A DNA stretch of 64,000 bases, from the NCBI GenBank assembly GCA_010093705.1, contig MU006101.1, positions 347,614 to 411,613 on the forward strand. The letters are read 5' to 3'. Of this stretch, positions 1-9,675 are shown in pieces; position 1 is the stretch's first letter, and every line of letters begins with the position of its first letter. The stretch is from Patellaria atrata CBS 101060 (lineage: Eukaryota > Ascomycota > Dothideomycetes > Patellariales > Patellariaceae). The position numbers were made by a program, and so were the translations under genes. The notes beneath the pieces are model-generated. The model was not told where the DNA came from. It did not search any database and saw nothing but the letters and a program-made list of their open reading frames with translations.

Positions 1-51
1 GGGGGGGGAGGGGTGGGAGTTTGCGGGTTTCTGGGAGGGATAGAGACATAC

Positions 52-460
52 TTTGCCGACACATGGGACACTTGTCTTGACTTGCTTCTTGCTGGAGCCA
101 GGCATCTATGCAGTGCTGTGGGTTATTAGTTTGGGTATATACACGCGAGACTGGAGACTATGGGGGTTAGGTTGGATTGGATATGGAAGTTTTTGGGACG
201 CTTACGAGGTGGAAGGAGTGGTTGCATTCGCCCATTACTGTGAGAGATTAGAGGGTTGTATAGCACAAGTATACGATAGAGGGTGAAGATGGGAGGATAT
301 GGAGCGGAGGATACGCACACAAAGGACACTCGTCACCGGGGAACTTGCACTTCGAACAGGTGCTGTCGTAGGGGTTGCGACAGATGCCGCAGACATCGTC
401 TTCGGGCATGTCCCAGCGCCAGGCGGCGACGGCGTTCCATTGTTTGATTATTACTTTCAT
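52..460 (-). CDS. APC11: Anaphase-promoting complex subunit 11 (RING-H2), 3' end cut by window edge
   Basis: APC11 is the RING-H2 subunit of the APC/C ubiquitin ligase; with the cullin-like APC2 it recruits the E2 that ubiquitinates cyclins and securin. Visible exons are 460-319, 237-206 and 115-52. The 142-, 32- and 64-nt pieces join in frame, with donors GTGCGT, GTAAGC and GTATGT. The family start MKV..K.WNAVAAWRWDM is followed by the zinc ligands VCGIC, CSKC, GECNHSFHLHC and CPMCRQ. After CRQ a GTATGT donor at 51-46 implies a last small exon (family ending K-F-E-W) beyond the left edge. The start was placed at 460, because that is where family similarity begins; the frame is open upstream to 586 but reads as low-complexity leader. 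About 80 of the usual 85-105 residues are present. Identification is secure. Confidence 0.93.
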
Positions 461-921
461 CGTTTGGAGTTGTTTGGGGGTTGTTTGGGGGTTGTTTGGA
501 GTTGTTTGGTGTTTAGAGGGGCGAGTCAGGGGATGGTGGATTAGTTCTGGAGGTGAAGAGCTTGTCAAAGCTTGGGGTGACTTCAATCTTTATACGTCGT
601 TCTACCTACCTTATAAAGGGTATAATATATTTTCACTGTTTTTGTACTGTGCTAGGTGTACCTTAATGTCTACCTTATCTGTTTGTGAGTCAAGGTCGTT
701 GGTGATACGTAAGGTAGGGCAAACATCAAAAGCAAGGGGAAGCCGCAGATCATAACATCATAGGTCTACCTTATCAATCTGAATCTATACATATAAACTC
801 TTAATTCTACATTTCCTCTCCAATACCCGAACTGCTGTCACTCCTTTACAACCCTCTGCTAAGATTTGGACTAATCAAACTTTCACACAACCGGCCTCCA
901 AGACCCCTTACCGATAAAACA
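461..921. promoter_or_regulatory. Divergent promoter between APC11 and the sulfurtransferase, with repeated TACCTTA motif
   Basis: This 461-bp spacer separates two divergently transcribed genes. Next to APC11 (about 467-510) is a run of TTGTTTGGGGG-like repeats, so the APC11 leader is rich in CCCCCAAACAA. Further out, the 7-mer TACCTTA occurs five times in 170 bp: forward at 607-613, 659-665, 671-677 and 767-773, and inverted at 710-716. Three copies extend to CTACCTTAT. No coding signal is visible. A regulatory role is inferred only from the clustering. Confidence 0.4.
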
Positions 922-1991
922 ATGCTACTCACAACCCTCCGCACAGCTCCCACCACCATCCTCCGCACAACTCACCCCTTCCTCTCCACCTCCACCCGCA
1001 AAATGTCCACCTTCCAGCTAACGTCCTACCTCGTGACGCCGGCCGACCTCTCCGCCGCCCTCTCCAAAAATGTCCTGACAAAACTCTCCACCGCACCGCG
1101 CGTAATCCCCCTCTGCGCCTCCTGGTTCCTCCCCAACGACACGCGCGACGGCCTCAGCACCTTCAAAGCCAGCCGGATCCCGCACGCGCGCTTCTTCGAC
1201 CTCGACGCCGTCAAAGATCCCGCGAGCCCTTATCCGCACATGCTCCCCTCCGCCGCCGACTTCGCCGCCGCGATGGGGAAACTAGGCATCAGGAAGGATG
1301 ACTCGGTCGTCGTGTATGATTCGAGGGAATTGGGGATTTTTAGCGCGCCGAGGGTGGGATGGACGTTGAGGGCGTTTGGACATACGAATGTGCATGTGCT
1401 TAATAATTTTAGGCGCTGGTGTGAGGAGGGGTATCCGCTGGAGGAGGGGGAGCCGGGGGAGGTCGAGAGCGTGGAGTATCCGGTACCGGAGGAGGGTTTG
1501 GTGAGAGATAGGGTGGTCGCATTTGAGGAGTTGAGGGAAGTAGTCCTGGAACAAAATAAGGAGGGTGCGGAAAGGGTGCAGGTGCTTGATGCGAGGAGCA
1601 GGGGCCGTTGGGAGGGGAGTGAGCCGGAGCCTAGACCTAGTATAGTATCCCAGTTGTGAAGACTGATGTTATGATTGCTGACTTGGGTGAAGGTCTGCCG
1701 TCTGGTCATATCCCTGGCTCGATATCTGTTCCTGTGCCGGAACTTCTGGATCCGAAGACTAAGGCATTCATGCCGGCAGAGGAGCTCAGGGCTCTCTTTC
1801 AGAAGAAAGGTGTCGATACTAGCACGCCAATCATCTGCAGTTGCGGTACGGGCGTCACGGCTGCTGTGATTGATGCTGCGTTGACTGAGGCGGGCTTTGG
1901 TGAGGAGAACCGGAGGTTGTATGATGGTAGTTGGACGGAATGGGCACAGCGTGTTAAGCCCTCTGATAATCTCATCAAGAAGGTTGGATAG
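922..1991 (+). CDS. TUM1: Mitochondrial 3-mercaptopyruvate/thiosulfate sulfurtransferase (tandem rhodanese)
   Basis: The enzyme moves sulfur from 3-mercaptopyruvate (or thiosulfate) to acceptors. The yeast homologue Tum1 feeds tRNA thiolation. Exons 922-1639 and 1693-1991 give 338 residues. The junction (A|GTATAG ... GTGAAG|GTCTGCCG) restores the family sequence PRPSLPSGHIPGS; without splicing there is a stop at 1657. The N-terminus (MLLTTLRTAPTTILRTTHPF) is Ser/Thr/Arg-rich and lacks acids, like a mitochondrial presequence, and a second Met (residue 28) could yield a cytosolic form. The inactive rhodanese domain covers about residues 35-190 and the active one about 200-330. The catalytic loop CGTGVT has its Cys near residue 290 and is of the mercaptopyruvate rather than the CRKGVT thiosulfate type. 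The acceptor is poor in pyrimidines, so the exact intron end is the least certain part. Confidence 0.88.
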
Positions 1992-2460
1992 GTGCATAGT
2001 CGAACTGTTGACCTTTCTTAGTTATATTGGCGTATGGTTCAAAAGTTATATTGTTTGCCGCCACAGCGGTGCTATGGTTCTGCTGCTCCGACTGCTGGCC
2101 ATATGTCCTGGAGTTCATGGCTAAACCTGTTCATTTCGGTGTTAGTATGGTGTATCATGGCGAGATACCCAGTCATTATCGAGGTTCTGTTTCCCACGGT
2201 CGATCGCGGGTGTACTTTAGGGACGTTTATTATAGCTTACTTGGAGCAGGTGATGCCAGAGGATTACCTCTTTCGCGAGTTTGTTTCATCTTGAGTTTCT
2301 TCGTTTAGAGACTTTCGTCTCAATCCTTATCATGTAGCCAACAAATGTAAACCCTTCTCGTCTTAAGAGTCATTTTCCGAAGCCATTTCATTTGAAGCTT
2401 TCTTGTCTAATCCCTTCTACACTTCCATAACGTCGAATCTCTCGCCATGTCAGTTTGTCG

Positions 2461-2496
2461 TTACTCCCACGTGTATCATTACTCCCACGTGTATCA
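2461..2496. repeat. Perfect 18-bp direct duplication containing CACGTG
   Basis: The 18-mer TTACTCCCACGTGTATCA occurs twice back to back (2461-2478 and 2479-2496). Each copy holds the palindromic E-box CACGTG, so two E-boxes sit 18 bp apart. It lies in a gene-poor spacer, and no nearby start codon gives it an obvious target. Confidence 0.8.
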
Positions 2497-2726
2497 GTAC
2501 TCTTCACTCTCCATCATCATCAACACCAACTTCTTCAAACACCGATTCTGTAAATCGTTCGGAATCCCGCACCTTTTCTACCTCGCGTCGGATTTTACCT
2601 GGTAACCAAGTCAGTAAGTTCGCGTATTTTGTTACTGCGCCAGAGATAACGTAAAGGTTCTCATGGTCCAATTCCTGTGAACGAAGTTTTGGATTCCCTT
2701 TAGACCAGACCCCAGTTAAACTTTAC

Positions 2727-2825
2727 TGTGTGGTATCCTGGTAAAAGCACTGTGTGGCACTGGGGGCTTAATGTGGCACTAGGGATTCATGTGGTACTGG
2801 GGGCTAAACGTGGCACTGGGGGTAA
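2727..2825. repeat. Imperfect G-rich minisatellite, about five 18-24-bp units
   Basis: Units begin TGTGG(C/T)A and run on as CTGGGGG(C)T(A/T)AA. The five successive copies differ by substitutions and small indels. The G-runs are all on the plus strand, so the block could form G-quadruplex-like structure; that is inference. Confidence 0.75.
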
Positions 2826-3366
2826 ATTTTTTCTTCTTTTTTCTCTTACCCAAGGGAGTAAGTAGTCTCTACCGGTGTCTGTGTCTTCTTTTGTTAGAGT
2901 TGATCCTTTTTGAGGTTATGCGATGGTTGTCCGTCATTGATTGGTATCATATCTTTTTGGCTTTTGTGTAGAGAAAGTTATTACCATGTTGCGAAGGGAT
3001 TTTCAGCACATATTGGTTCTCCCAGGCTCTTATAAGGTAAACACTTATGAGAAGGAAAATATCTGGTTTATTTTTCTCTTCTTGGTGCGATACTTCCGCT
3101 GTTTCCTTTCATACTTTGTTCCTGTTTTGTGTCATCTTAGAGTTATCAACTTCAACATATGCTCATTTAGGTCATTCATTTCTATTTGCTATTCTACAGA
3201 AGTAAGTACCAATAAGAGACAGACAACCTCCATAACTACTGTCTTCCACGTAATTGATCTATTATTCACGCATTACTGAAGGAACACGAATTACTAACCC
3301 GTTTTAGCATTATACTCCAATCTCCCCATCAATTTCAATAAACCCCATCTTCCGTCTTCCAAACCA

Positions 3367-4005
3367 TCAATCATACGGTTCATACCAATTCGACCGTACA
3401 TCCTGTACAACAGGAGCTCTCGCGAATCTCCTTCGCTGGAAAAGCTCCCCATTCTCATCTCGTACCCACATCAACTCATAGTTGAAACTATCATCCCCTT
3501 CCGACCACTGCTTGTGAACTTCCTCTTCTTCCTCGTTTCGGTTTCGTCGTCTCATATACACCATAAAGTCCGCCGGCGCCCAGAAGACCCGAAGAGCGGC
3601 ACGACGCAGCATCTTCCGGTTGGCAACACGAACGAGCGCTCTCCCCATCCCGCGGAGACGCACCCATGTCCAGCGGAATAGGTGAGTTTTCAGCTTCGCG
3701 AGTTGAAGAGCCAGGATGTAACCTATGACCGAGAAGAGGGCTAAGGTGAAGAAACCGCAAAGTACGAAGATGAGTATGATGACGATATTAAAGAAGATCG
3801 ATAAGACATCGAATGGGAAACCTATCCATGATAACAGGGTCTTCCATGTGTATAGGATATACTCGGCTAGGCAGTCTAGGGGACCGATGCAGATTATGGA
3901 AGAGAGGGTTTGGATGTATGAATTGATGGAGAGGTAGATGAGGAGGATGAAGGTTACGGTTAGGATTATTGCTGCGAGAGCTAGACGCTGGTCGTCGTGG
4001 TCCAT
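3367..4005 (-). CDS. Small multi-pass membrane protein, first member of the tandem array
   Basis: I do not recognise this 212-residue protein. It has a short acidic N-terminus (MDHDDQ), a hydrophobic segment at about 8-30, and a long hydrophobic block at about 52-105 that can hold two or three further helices. A strongly basic stretch follows (about 105-155, many Arg in WVRLRGMGRALVRVANRKMLRR), then an acidic Glu run (EEEEE) and a charged C-terminal tail. The frame stays open upstream to an ATG at 4203, which would add a 66-residue Ser/Asn-rich leader. I prefer the ATG at 4005 because the leader looks non-coding, but a CTATAAA at 4254-4261 fits the longer form. Four similar small membrane-protein genes follow on the same strand. 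Confidence 0.7.
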   Translation of the reverse strand: MDHDDQRLALAAIILTVTFILLIYLSINSYIQTLSSIICIGPLDCLAEYILYTWKTLLSWIGFPFDVLSIFFNIVIILIFVLCGFFTLALFSVIGYILALQLAKLKTHLFRWTWVRLRGMGRALVRVANRKMLRRAALRVFWAPADFMVYMRRRNRNEEEEEVHKQWSEGDDSFNYELMWVRDENGELFQRRRFARAPVVQDVRSNWYEPYD

Positions 4006-4901
4006 GATGGTATGGTTGTTGGGTTTAAGGGGATTGTTAGTTGAGCCTGCTTTTTTAGTATTGGGCTTTGTGCTGGTGAGGGATGAGGAAAGAAGGAGAG
4101 AGGAGGGAGATTTATTGGCACTTGCCAGTACATTAGGGAGTTGTGAGGACACCGAGATCCGATGTTGTGCATTGTTTATGTACTTCAAGTTTCGTCTTCC
4201 CATATTTTGGTAAGTGGTCTCTTGTTCGTATCTACAATGTTGTTAATGATGGTGTTTATAGGTAAAAGACTGAGTGTGTATAGGTCAATCCTGTCAATCA
4301 CAAGTTTTATGGGACAGGTTACATTTATGGGATATACTTTCATGGCATCGGTATTCTACTTGAATAATTATACTGAATGAGAATGGACGCAGGAGAAACG
4401 CGAAATTATCCAATCTATGGAATGTTAACCTAGATATTAAAGACTCATTCTCCTAAGCTAACCTGGTCATATATCAGACTCCTTCAGAAATCTATTAAGG
4501 CCCCTAGTTCAAATTCCCGATCATTTCTCACACGGTTAATATACATATGATCACTTTCCCTCGGCGTCACATTTCTCATACAAATCTATCTTCTCCAATA
4601 CACATTCCTCAGCCGTGTATGCTTCTATTTCATTAGTTCCGTCTTGAATTCACATTTAGTCTACCGTCCTGAGCCGCTCTACCGGTTTACACCTAAGATA
4701 TTTCTCATCAGTCCTCCCCCACATCCATCCCTCATCCTTCATATCCATCCCTCATATCCACCCCTCATATCTATCCCTTACCCTCACCCCCTCCCTCCCC
4801 ATCAGACTCGGACCCCCCCAACCCCTTCAACCCACGCACATCCTCCGCACGCCTAAGCAACGCCGCCACACAAGCGATCCTCCTCGCCGTCACCGTCACC
4901 G
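4006..4901. other. Spacer: 5' region of the first and 3' region of the second array gene
   Basis: It contains GCATTGTTTATGTACTT at 4169-4185, nearly repeated upstream of the next gene at 6005-6021, and a CTATAAA on the minus strand at 4254-4261. A pyrimidine-rich block with CTCATATCCATCC-like repeats lies at about 4722-4800, next to the 3' end of the following gene. I see no separate gene. Confidence 0.5.
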
Positions 4902-5675
4902 CTACCGGCCGGTTCCCCCGAATTCCCCCACGAGCAGCCGGCAGGAACGGGCCAATCTAAACCCCGCAGCTTCCGCGTTAGGGATCGTGCCGTCATTGTT
5001 GGATCCGTTCGGCAAAAATCGGGCAAATCTAAATCCCGGGGTGCCGTTGTCATTGAGTCCAAATGGCGCCCGGGCTCTAGGGGTGTTGTATATGCGATTC
5101 TGGCGCGGAGGTGAGAGCGGGAGAGGACCAGCGCTGTAGGATGGGAGTGGAGTTCGGGGAGTGTTGCCGGCTGCGGCGTAAGGCGGCGGCGGGTCATTCG
5201 GAGCGCCGCTGTAGCGCGGTGGGTGGTTTAACGCCGGTTCCGAGCTCTGGTACCCGGGTGGGATTTGGATGGGAGGCGGAATGTGGATGTGGCGTGTACG
5301 ACGGCGACCGCGGACTTCGGTGACTGTTATATCGCCTTCTCTGGAGATGGATAGTTGGGTCCATGTTGTTGGGCGTGGTGCCCAGGGGATGTGGGAGAGT
5401 GTGTGGGTGAGTTGGGTGCATAGGAAGATTGTTAACCGGCCGACTAGGTGGAAAAGACGGATGAGGAGGGTGATGTAGAAGAGAGTGGTTAGGTTCGCTT
5501 GTATGAGGTCGGATTTCAAGAGAGTGGTGATGGAGATTAAGGGGAGGGTAACTAGCTCGCAGAGGAATCCAAGGAATCTAATAGGAAGGAGGACGGCGCT
5601 GTGGACTGTTATAAGGGGTTCTCCAAGGAAGCACTCATGGTTGCGGTTCATGTGGTGGATGGGTGATGTTACCAT
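4902..5675 (-). CDS. Membrane protein with Pro-rich cytosolic tail, second array member
   Basis: Function unknown; 257 residues if the ATG at 5675 is used (MVTSPIHHMNRN). Two hydrophobic segments at about 25-50 and 60-85 flank the pattern LLKSDLIQANL. A long tail (about 105-257) is rich in Pro, Arg, Gly and Asn, with clusters such as PPPIQIPPGYQSS and NDPPPPYAAAG; PPPPY is a PY-type motif of the kind bound by WW-domain ubiquitin ligases. The core aligns by eye with the third member: GF.C.L.TL.L, then L.SD, then a second helix ending L..L. An upstream ATG at 5807 in the same frame lies only 15 bp from the TATA box, so it is unlikely to be used. Single exon. Paralogy is inferred from this shared core. 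Confidence 0.7.
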   Translation of the reverse strand: MVTSPIHHMNRNHECFLGEPLITVHSAVLLPIRFLGFLCELVTLPLISITTLLKSDLIQANLTTLFYITLLIRLFHLVGRLTIFLCTQLTHTLSHIPWAPRPTTWTQLSISREGDITVTEVRGRRRTRHIHIPPPIQIPPGYQSSEPALNHPPRYSGAPNDPPPPYAAAGNTPRTPLPSYSAGPLPLSPPRQNRIYNTPRARAPFGLNDNGTPGFRFARFLPNGSNNDGTIPNAEAAGFRLARSCRLLVGEFGGTGR

Positions 5676-6416
5676 ATCTAAATCCACTCGAGATTTTGCG
5701 GTGGTGATATGTCGTATCGCCGTTAGGATCGTTGCGAGTTTGTGTGTTTGAGTGAGGATTGAGCTTTTACGTTGATTTATTTTCGAAACTGTGGGTTTGG
5801 TGATCACAGTTCGAGTCCTCTTTTTATAGTCCTGACTCTAGGGGGAAAGGTGAATAGAAAACGTGAAGGAAGCTTTTATAGACGAGAAAGGTTACTGTAC
5901 TATGTTTACATACTTCGATGTCACCGATCGTCTAACATGCGTATCAGGACTTGTGGACGTACTAAGGTTTTGTTCTCTGCTCGCTCACAGAGAGGTTAGG
6001 TTCTGCATTGTTTATGCACTTTCCAGTACTTGATCTTCAGAGATACCTTGGTAAGTAAACACTTCACTCGGCTGGTATGCAGTTCACTCTATACTTGTGT
6101 AACTAACTATGAGTATTCAGTTCTTAGTCTACGGTTCCGTCACTCCTCGGTCCTTAAAACCCCTATTCAACTATTCCTAGTAGCAACTTATTTGAAAAAC
6201 TAGTCCTCAGTCAAAACCCATCATATCACTACTCTCATGCCAAAATTCACATCTACTCTCATATCGATTCCTTTTCAAGATTTCAGGTTGAAGCATTTCT
6301 ATTCGCTATCCCTAGAGCTGTACAACTAGTTCAGTGGGTACAAGTTCCATGACTTCTGTTAATTTGTCTCGTCTCTCAATATCTACCAGTTTATTTACCT
6401 CCCGTCAACTCAACAC
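5676..6416. other. Promoter and leader of the second array gene; 3' region of the third
   Basis: It holds a TATA box (5822-5828), a second CTATAAAAG on the minus strand at about 5873-5882, and the element GCATTGTTTATGCACTT at 6005-6021. There is no other coding signal. Confidence 0.5.
5822..5828 (-). promoter_or_regulatory. TATA box (ACTATAAAA) of second array gene
   Basis: TATAAAA on the minus strand, 147 bp before the ATG at 5675. The same element preceded by C occurs 148-173 bp before the ATG of three further array genes and the decayed copy. Confidence 0.65.
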
Positions 6417-7371
6417 TCACTTCCTCGTCGTACGGCTTGTAGTACCCGTCGCAGGTTCCCCGGTCCTCACGCGTCCTCTGTCCAGAATCGCCCTCACCTC
6501 ACTCGGAATAGACCATAGGGTACCAAAGCGCCTAGGCTGCAAAGCCGTCCTCACCGCAGCTTGATATTCCCGCATCTGTTGATGGGATAGGGACCTCAGA
6601 TCGCGTGTGAATGGTTCTGCAAGTGGCAGTATCTTGGGTGAGGGTATGGGTAACCTACTAGCACGGGGTGTAGACCTCTGGCTAGTAATAGACGTATCGC
6701 TAGTAGAAGACTTCTCGCCCTCGCTGCTGTCAGAGCCTGTAGCAACGCTCGTCGATGTCGTCGGAGTGGGATCTAATTGCATAATATCGCCGGGGACGGG
6801 GATATCGTTAACAGGATTGTAGATATAACCAGATGGATGTGCCGGTTTTGAACTCAATAGCACAATGTCCCCAGGAACGGGTATATTGTCCACGGGATTA
6901 CTCTGCTACCGGAGAGTCATACTCCTCAACCACAGTCTCGAAGAAATTCTCCCATATCCCTTCGACACCCACTCGGATCCAAGAGTACACAGCCCTACTT
7001 ACAAGTTTTATGAGGTAAAATATCTCTACGATGAGCCCTATATATGCGAGCACGACTAAGTGTGAGCGCACGAAGTCCGATTCCAGCGCTTCGCAGAGGT
7101 TGTCGAGGAAGAGGGTCATCAGGTTGCAGGCGAAGCCGATGCAGAATACCACTACGCTGTGTATCGTGTGGAGGTTCCCTAAGAGGCGTGAACAGTCCTC
7201 TTCGACGCAGAGAGCGATCAGAGAGGCCATTTGTAAGCACATTTGAGTCCCGAACGAGGTGACATTGGATGGGATTGAGTCCATTCCACTCATGGTAGTG
7301 GGTTGCGGCTGCGGTACACTGCTTGCGGACGAGTAGCCTGCGAAGTTGGGGAGTTGAAAGTTACTCACCAT
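6417..7371 (-). pseudogene. Third array member, membrane protein interrupted by a frameshift
   Basis: The first frame (7371-6898, 157 residues) has two hydrophobic segments at about residues 70-92 and 105-128. Its core GFACNLMTLFLDNLCEALES matches the second array member. It stops at TAA 6900-6898. The next frame continues immediately (first ATG 6893) for about 158 residues to 6417 as a Ser/Thr-rich tail with the repeated motif NPV.(N/D)IPVPGDI. The first copy of that motif begins upstream of the ATG, across the stop, in the shifted frame. One nucleotide change in the 6890-6905 region would join the two halves, so a recent frameshift (or a sequencing error) is the simplest reading. I found no usable intron (the short GTAGCAG stretch is far too small). 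A later start (MSGMDS, 7293) is possible. No family name known. Confidence 0.6.
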
Positions 7372-8121
7372 CTTTGGGAGCGTTGTGGGTGGAGGTGGTT
7401 GAGTGTTGTGTGGAATTTTGAAGGGAGTGTTATTGGAAGGGTGGTGTTTGTACTTTGGACTGTGAGTTAAGTTGTGTTCACAGTTGAAGTCCGATTGGTA
7501 GAGAACTGTCTGGCGGATTGTGAAGATGAAGGATGAAGAAGCCTTTTATAGATGGAGGAAATTATAGGTATGTGAGTTGTATTCGATCAGTGTATCATGT
7601 GTTGTTGGCGTATAGGGATAGGGATGGTATACTTTGTTCAAGTACTTTGCGATAATGTTTTGTATCATAATAATGACTATATCAGAGCTTGGTGATACTA
7701 GAATAATCTTCTTTGTTTACTCACTTCGATCCTTCCGTTTTGTAGAGTTCTATTTGCGAATTCCTACACGAGATTATCGGACAGTGAGGATTCACGAAAG
7801 CGGAATCTGACAGTCCACCATTGTGTGTACAGATCCTTTAGAATAGGGCCTAGAGATTTCAATATTGTCAAGATATTTGAGGTACTCTACCTATTTAGAA
7901 GGTCAGATAAGTATAATTGAACTTCCTTGAACTGTCCTCATAACTTTCATATATAGCACAAAAGGTATATCTCTGATAGCACTTTTGTTCAATATCATAC
8001 TCGCAGGCACTTATTACTCACAGCAGTTCATAACTTAATATTTGGTATCAATGGATACCAATTGATTATCATTCATCTATATCAGTTCTTCTACACTTTA
8101 CCTCTTACAGTAGACAACCCC
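7372..8121. other. Promoter of the third array gene; 3' region of the fourth
   Basis: It contains the TATA box at 7544-7550 and, about 90 bp beyond it, TTTGTTCAAGTACTTTG (around 7632-7649), which resembles the upstream element of other array genes. The remainder is AT-rich without coding signal. Confidence 0.5.
7544..7550 (-). promoter_or_regulatory. TATA box (CTATAAAA) of third array gene
   Basis: CTATAAAAGGC on the minus strand, 173 bp before the ATG at 7371. Confidence 0.65.
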
Positions 8122-8718
8122 TTAACGTCTCTTCTCCCACCGTGAACTACTCATCACTTCCTTTGGTACTGGTCCTAGGGTACTGTATGTAGGTGAACGG
8201 GGAGCAATCCATAAGTTTCTAGGAGTACTTGGTCCAAGAGATTGCGAAGTCGACAGACGCTCTAGGGGTAAACGGTGACGACGACTCTCCATCTCCTTCT
8301 TCATCTGTGCATATGATTTCTCGCGGTTGGCAACAAATTCATCATGTCGTGGATATTGTCGTCGAAAGAAGAGTTGCAACTCCGGATCAGGTTTAGGATC
8401 GTACTCCCTGATCCAGATTCCAAGGCCGGCTTCGGCGCCGGTAATTTCGGTTTCTTGAGATGGTTCAGGGGTAGTGGTTGGGTTACCTCGACATCGATAT
8501 ATGGCATTGATGACGCGGTTGACAAAGCGGCGGATGATCCTAAGAATGAGGATGATAATGGCCAGAGCCAAAACAGCCGATAGAATGATGTGGAACTTAT
8601 CAGATGCCAGAAGGCCGTAGAGGAGTTCGAGGACAGATGTAATAGTGTCGCAGACGAAGAAGACAACATAGATCACGCCTCTGATGTAGAGGTAAAATAT
8701 TTCTTTTAGTTGAAACAT
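8122..8718 (-). CDS. Small membrane protein with basic tail, fourth array member
   Basis: An unrecognised 198-residue single-exon protein. Residues about 5-38 and 42-62 are strongly hydrophobic (VLALAIIILILRIIRRFV) and are separated by LLASDKF, matching the L.SD pattern between the helices of members two and three. A short Cys/Arg stretch and a hydrophilic tail follow (about 75-198), ending SSRWEKRR and containing a charged segment (FVANREKSYAQMKKEMESRR) that could form a helix. There is no N-terminal signal peptide apart from the first hydrophobic segment. Its upstream region shares the CTATAAAA box at 167 bp with its neighbours. Function unknown. Confidence 0.7.
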   Translation of the reverse strand: MFQLKEIFYLYIRGVIYVVFFVCDTITSVLELLYGLLASDKFHIILSAVLALAIIILILRIIRRFVNRVINAIYRCRGNPTTTPEPSQETEITGAEAGLGIWIREYDPKPDPELQLFFRRQYPRHDEFVANREKSYAQMKKEMESRRHRLPLERLSTSQSLGPSTPRNLWIAPRSPTYSTLGPVPKEVMSSSRWEKRR

Positions 8719-8810
8719 GATGGACCGATGGACCTTTTGACTTTCTACCTTAGTGTGTAGATTCGTCTTTCGTTGAAATGCTTTGTAATGCTATTTCAAC
8801 TGTAGGATAT

Positions 8811-8845
<35 letters not shown>
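8811..8845. repeat. (TTG)n microsatellite, about 11-12 units
   Basis: Uninterrupted TTG triplets in the 5' leader region of the fourth array gene, between its TATA box and ATG. On the transcribed strand the leader would carry a CAA run, typical of unstructured leaders. Confidence 0.9.
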
Positions 8846-8884
8846 CTTGAAAAAGAAAATTGGAGATAATAGTTAGAAAAAGTC

Positions 8885-8891
8885 TTTTATA
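8885..8891 (-). promoter_or_regulatory. TATA box (CTATAAAA) of fourth array gene
   Basis: CTATAAAAGAC on the minus strand, 167 bp before the ATG at 8718. Confidence 0.65.
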
Positions 8892-9675
8892 GCTGTAATA
8901 TGGCCAAGGAAGTAAGTTGTGTTCATTCACAAAATGCGAGCTGTTGAGGTAATGGACGACTGATATGTATTGTTTGCACGCTTTGTTATTCTCGTACACC
9001 CACCCACTTCCCGGTCATGATTAGCCCTTTATACTCTTATAGAATAACAATCGGTGACTTATTGATCCTGATTGACCTCGGTGGTGTGTGCTATCAATCC
9101 CCACATTTAGTAGGTCCTGTTCCATACGCTTCAACTTCCCTATATATAGATATCAAAGGCCCAATTGAAAGTACGAGTACACGAGGGGGTGGATAATCCG
9201 AAGCATTTTATATAGGAAATAAGCAATATTATCTTATTTCCATAGAATTGGAGTCGGAGGTGCTTTAAGTGACATCTGTGCGTCCACTGGACGCTGGAGG
9301 GCTTAATTTTCACGAGATTCTTATGGCGTGTCTCAAACAATGGAAAATTAGTTGTTGTATGAGGAAGCAAAGAAGGACGAGTGATTGAGATGAGTAGTTC
9401 GTACGAACTTATAAGGTGGCAGTGCGGAGAATATAGGTAACTGTTAAGAGGAGAAGTTCTAAGTCTTCGCGGTAACGTTCAGAGCAACGGAAACATGCAG
9501 CACCATGTCTTACTAATCACATCACCACCCTGTAAGTTTAAATATTCATATTCTCACAATTTTCAAAAAGAATCATAAGTCGCATGTAAACAGTTTCTAT
9601 CATTTGTATTAACCCCTCATTCTCTGAAGACGAAACTCCAACTCTCTCTTCTCTTACTCTCTCCCTGAAAAGCGT

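Larger units (their letters stand above)
1992..3366. other. Intergenic region, AT-rich, with short tandem repeats
   Basis: There is no convincing gene in these 1.4 kb. Open frames on both strands are short, hydrophobic or low-complexity and lack family similarity. Two repeat blocks (2461-2496 and 2727-2825) are listed separately. The region holds the 3' ends of the sulfurtransferase gene and of the facing membrane-protein gene. Confidence 0.6.
8719..9675. other. Promoter of the fourth array gene and AT-rich spacer
   Basis: It holds the (TTG)n microsatellite, the TATA box at 8885-8891 and TATTGTTTGCACGCTTTG at about 8969-8986. An open frame on the minus strand at 9140-9370 has no similarity to the array and no promoter, so I do not call it a gene. 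Confidence 0.5.

Noticed and set aside
922-1991. Two separate rhodanese genes (922-1659 and 1656-1991)
   Set aside because: The two frames are the two halves of a tandem rhodanese; a 53-nt intron joins them at the conserved PSGHIPGS, and neither half is complete alone.
2403-2654. 83-codon frame, Ser/Thr-rich
   Set aside because: It is created by the 18-bp duplication and low-complexity sequence; no similarity, promoter or intron structure.
3367-4203. Longer 278-residue form of the first array protein
   Set aside because: The extra 66 residues are Ser/Asn-rich without conservation and include an element shared with a non-coding upstream region; kept only as an alternative start.
9140-9370. 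76-codon minus frame between array genes as another member
   Set aside because: It lacks the hydrophobic core, the L.SD pattern and the upstream CTATAAAA box.
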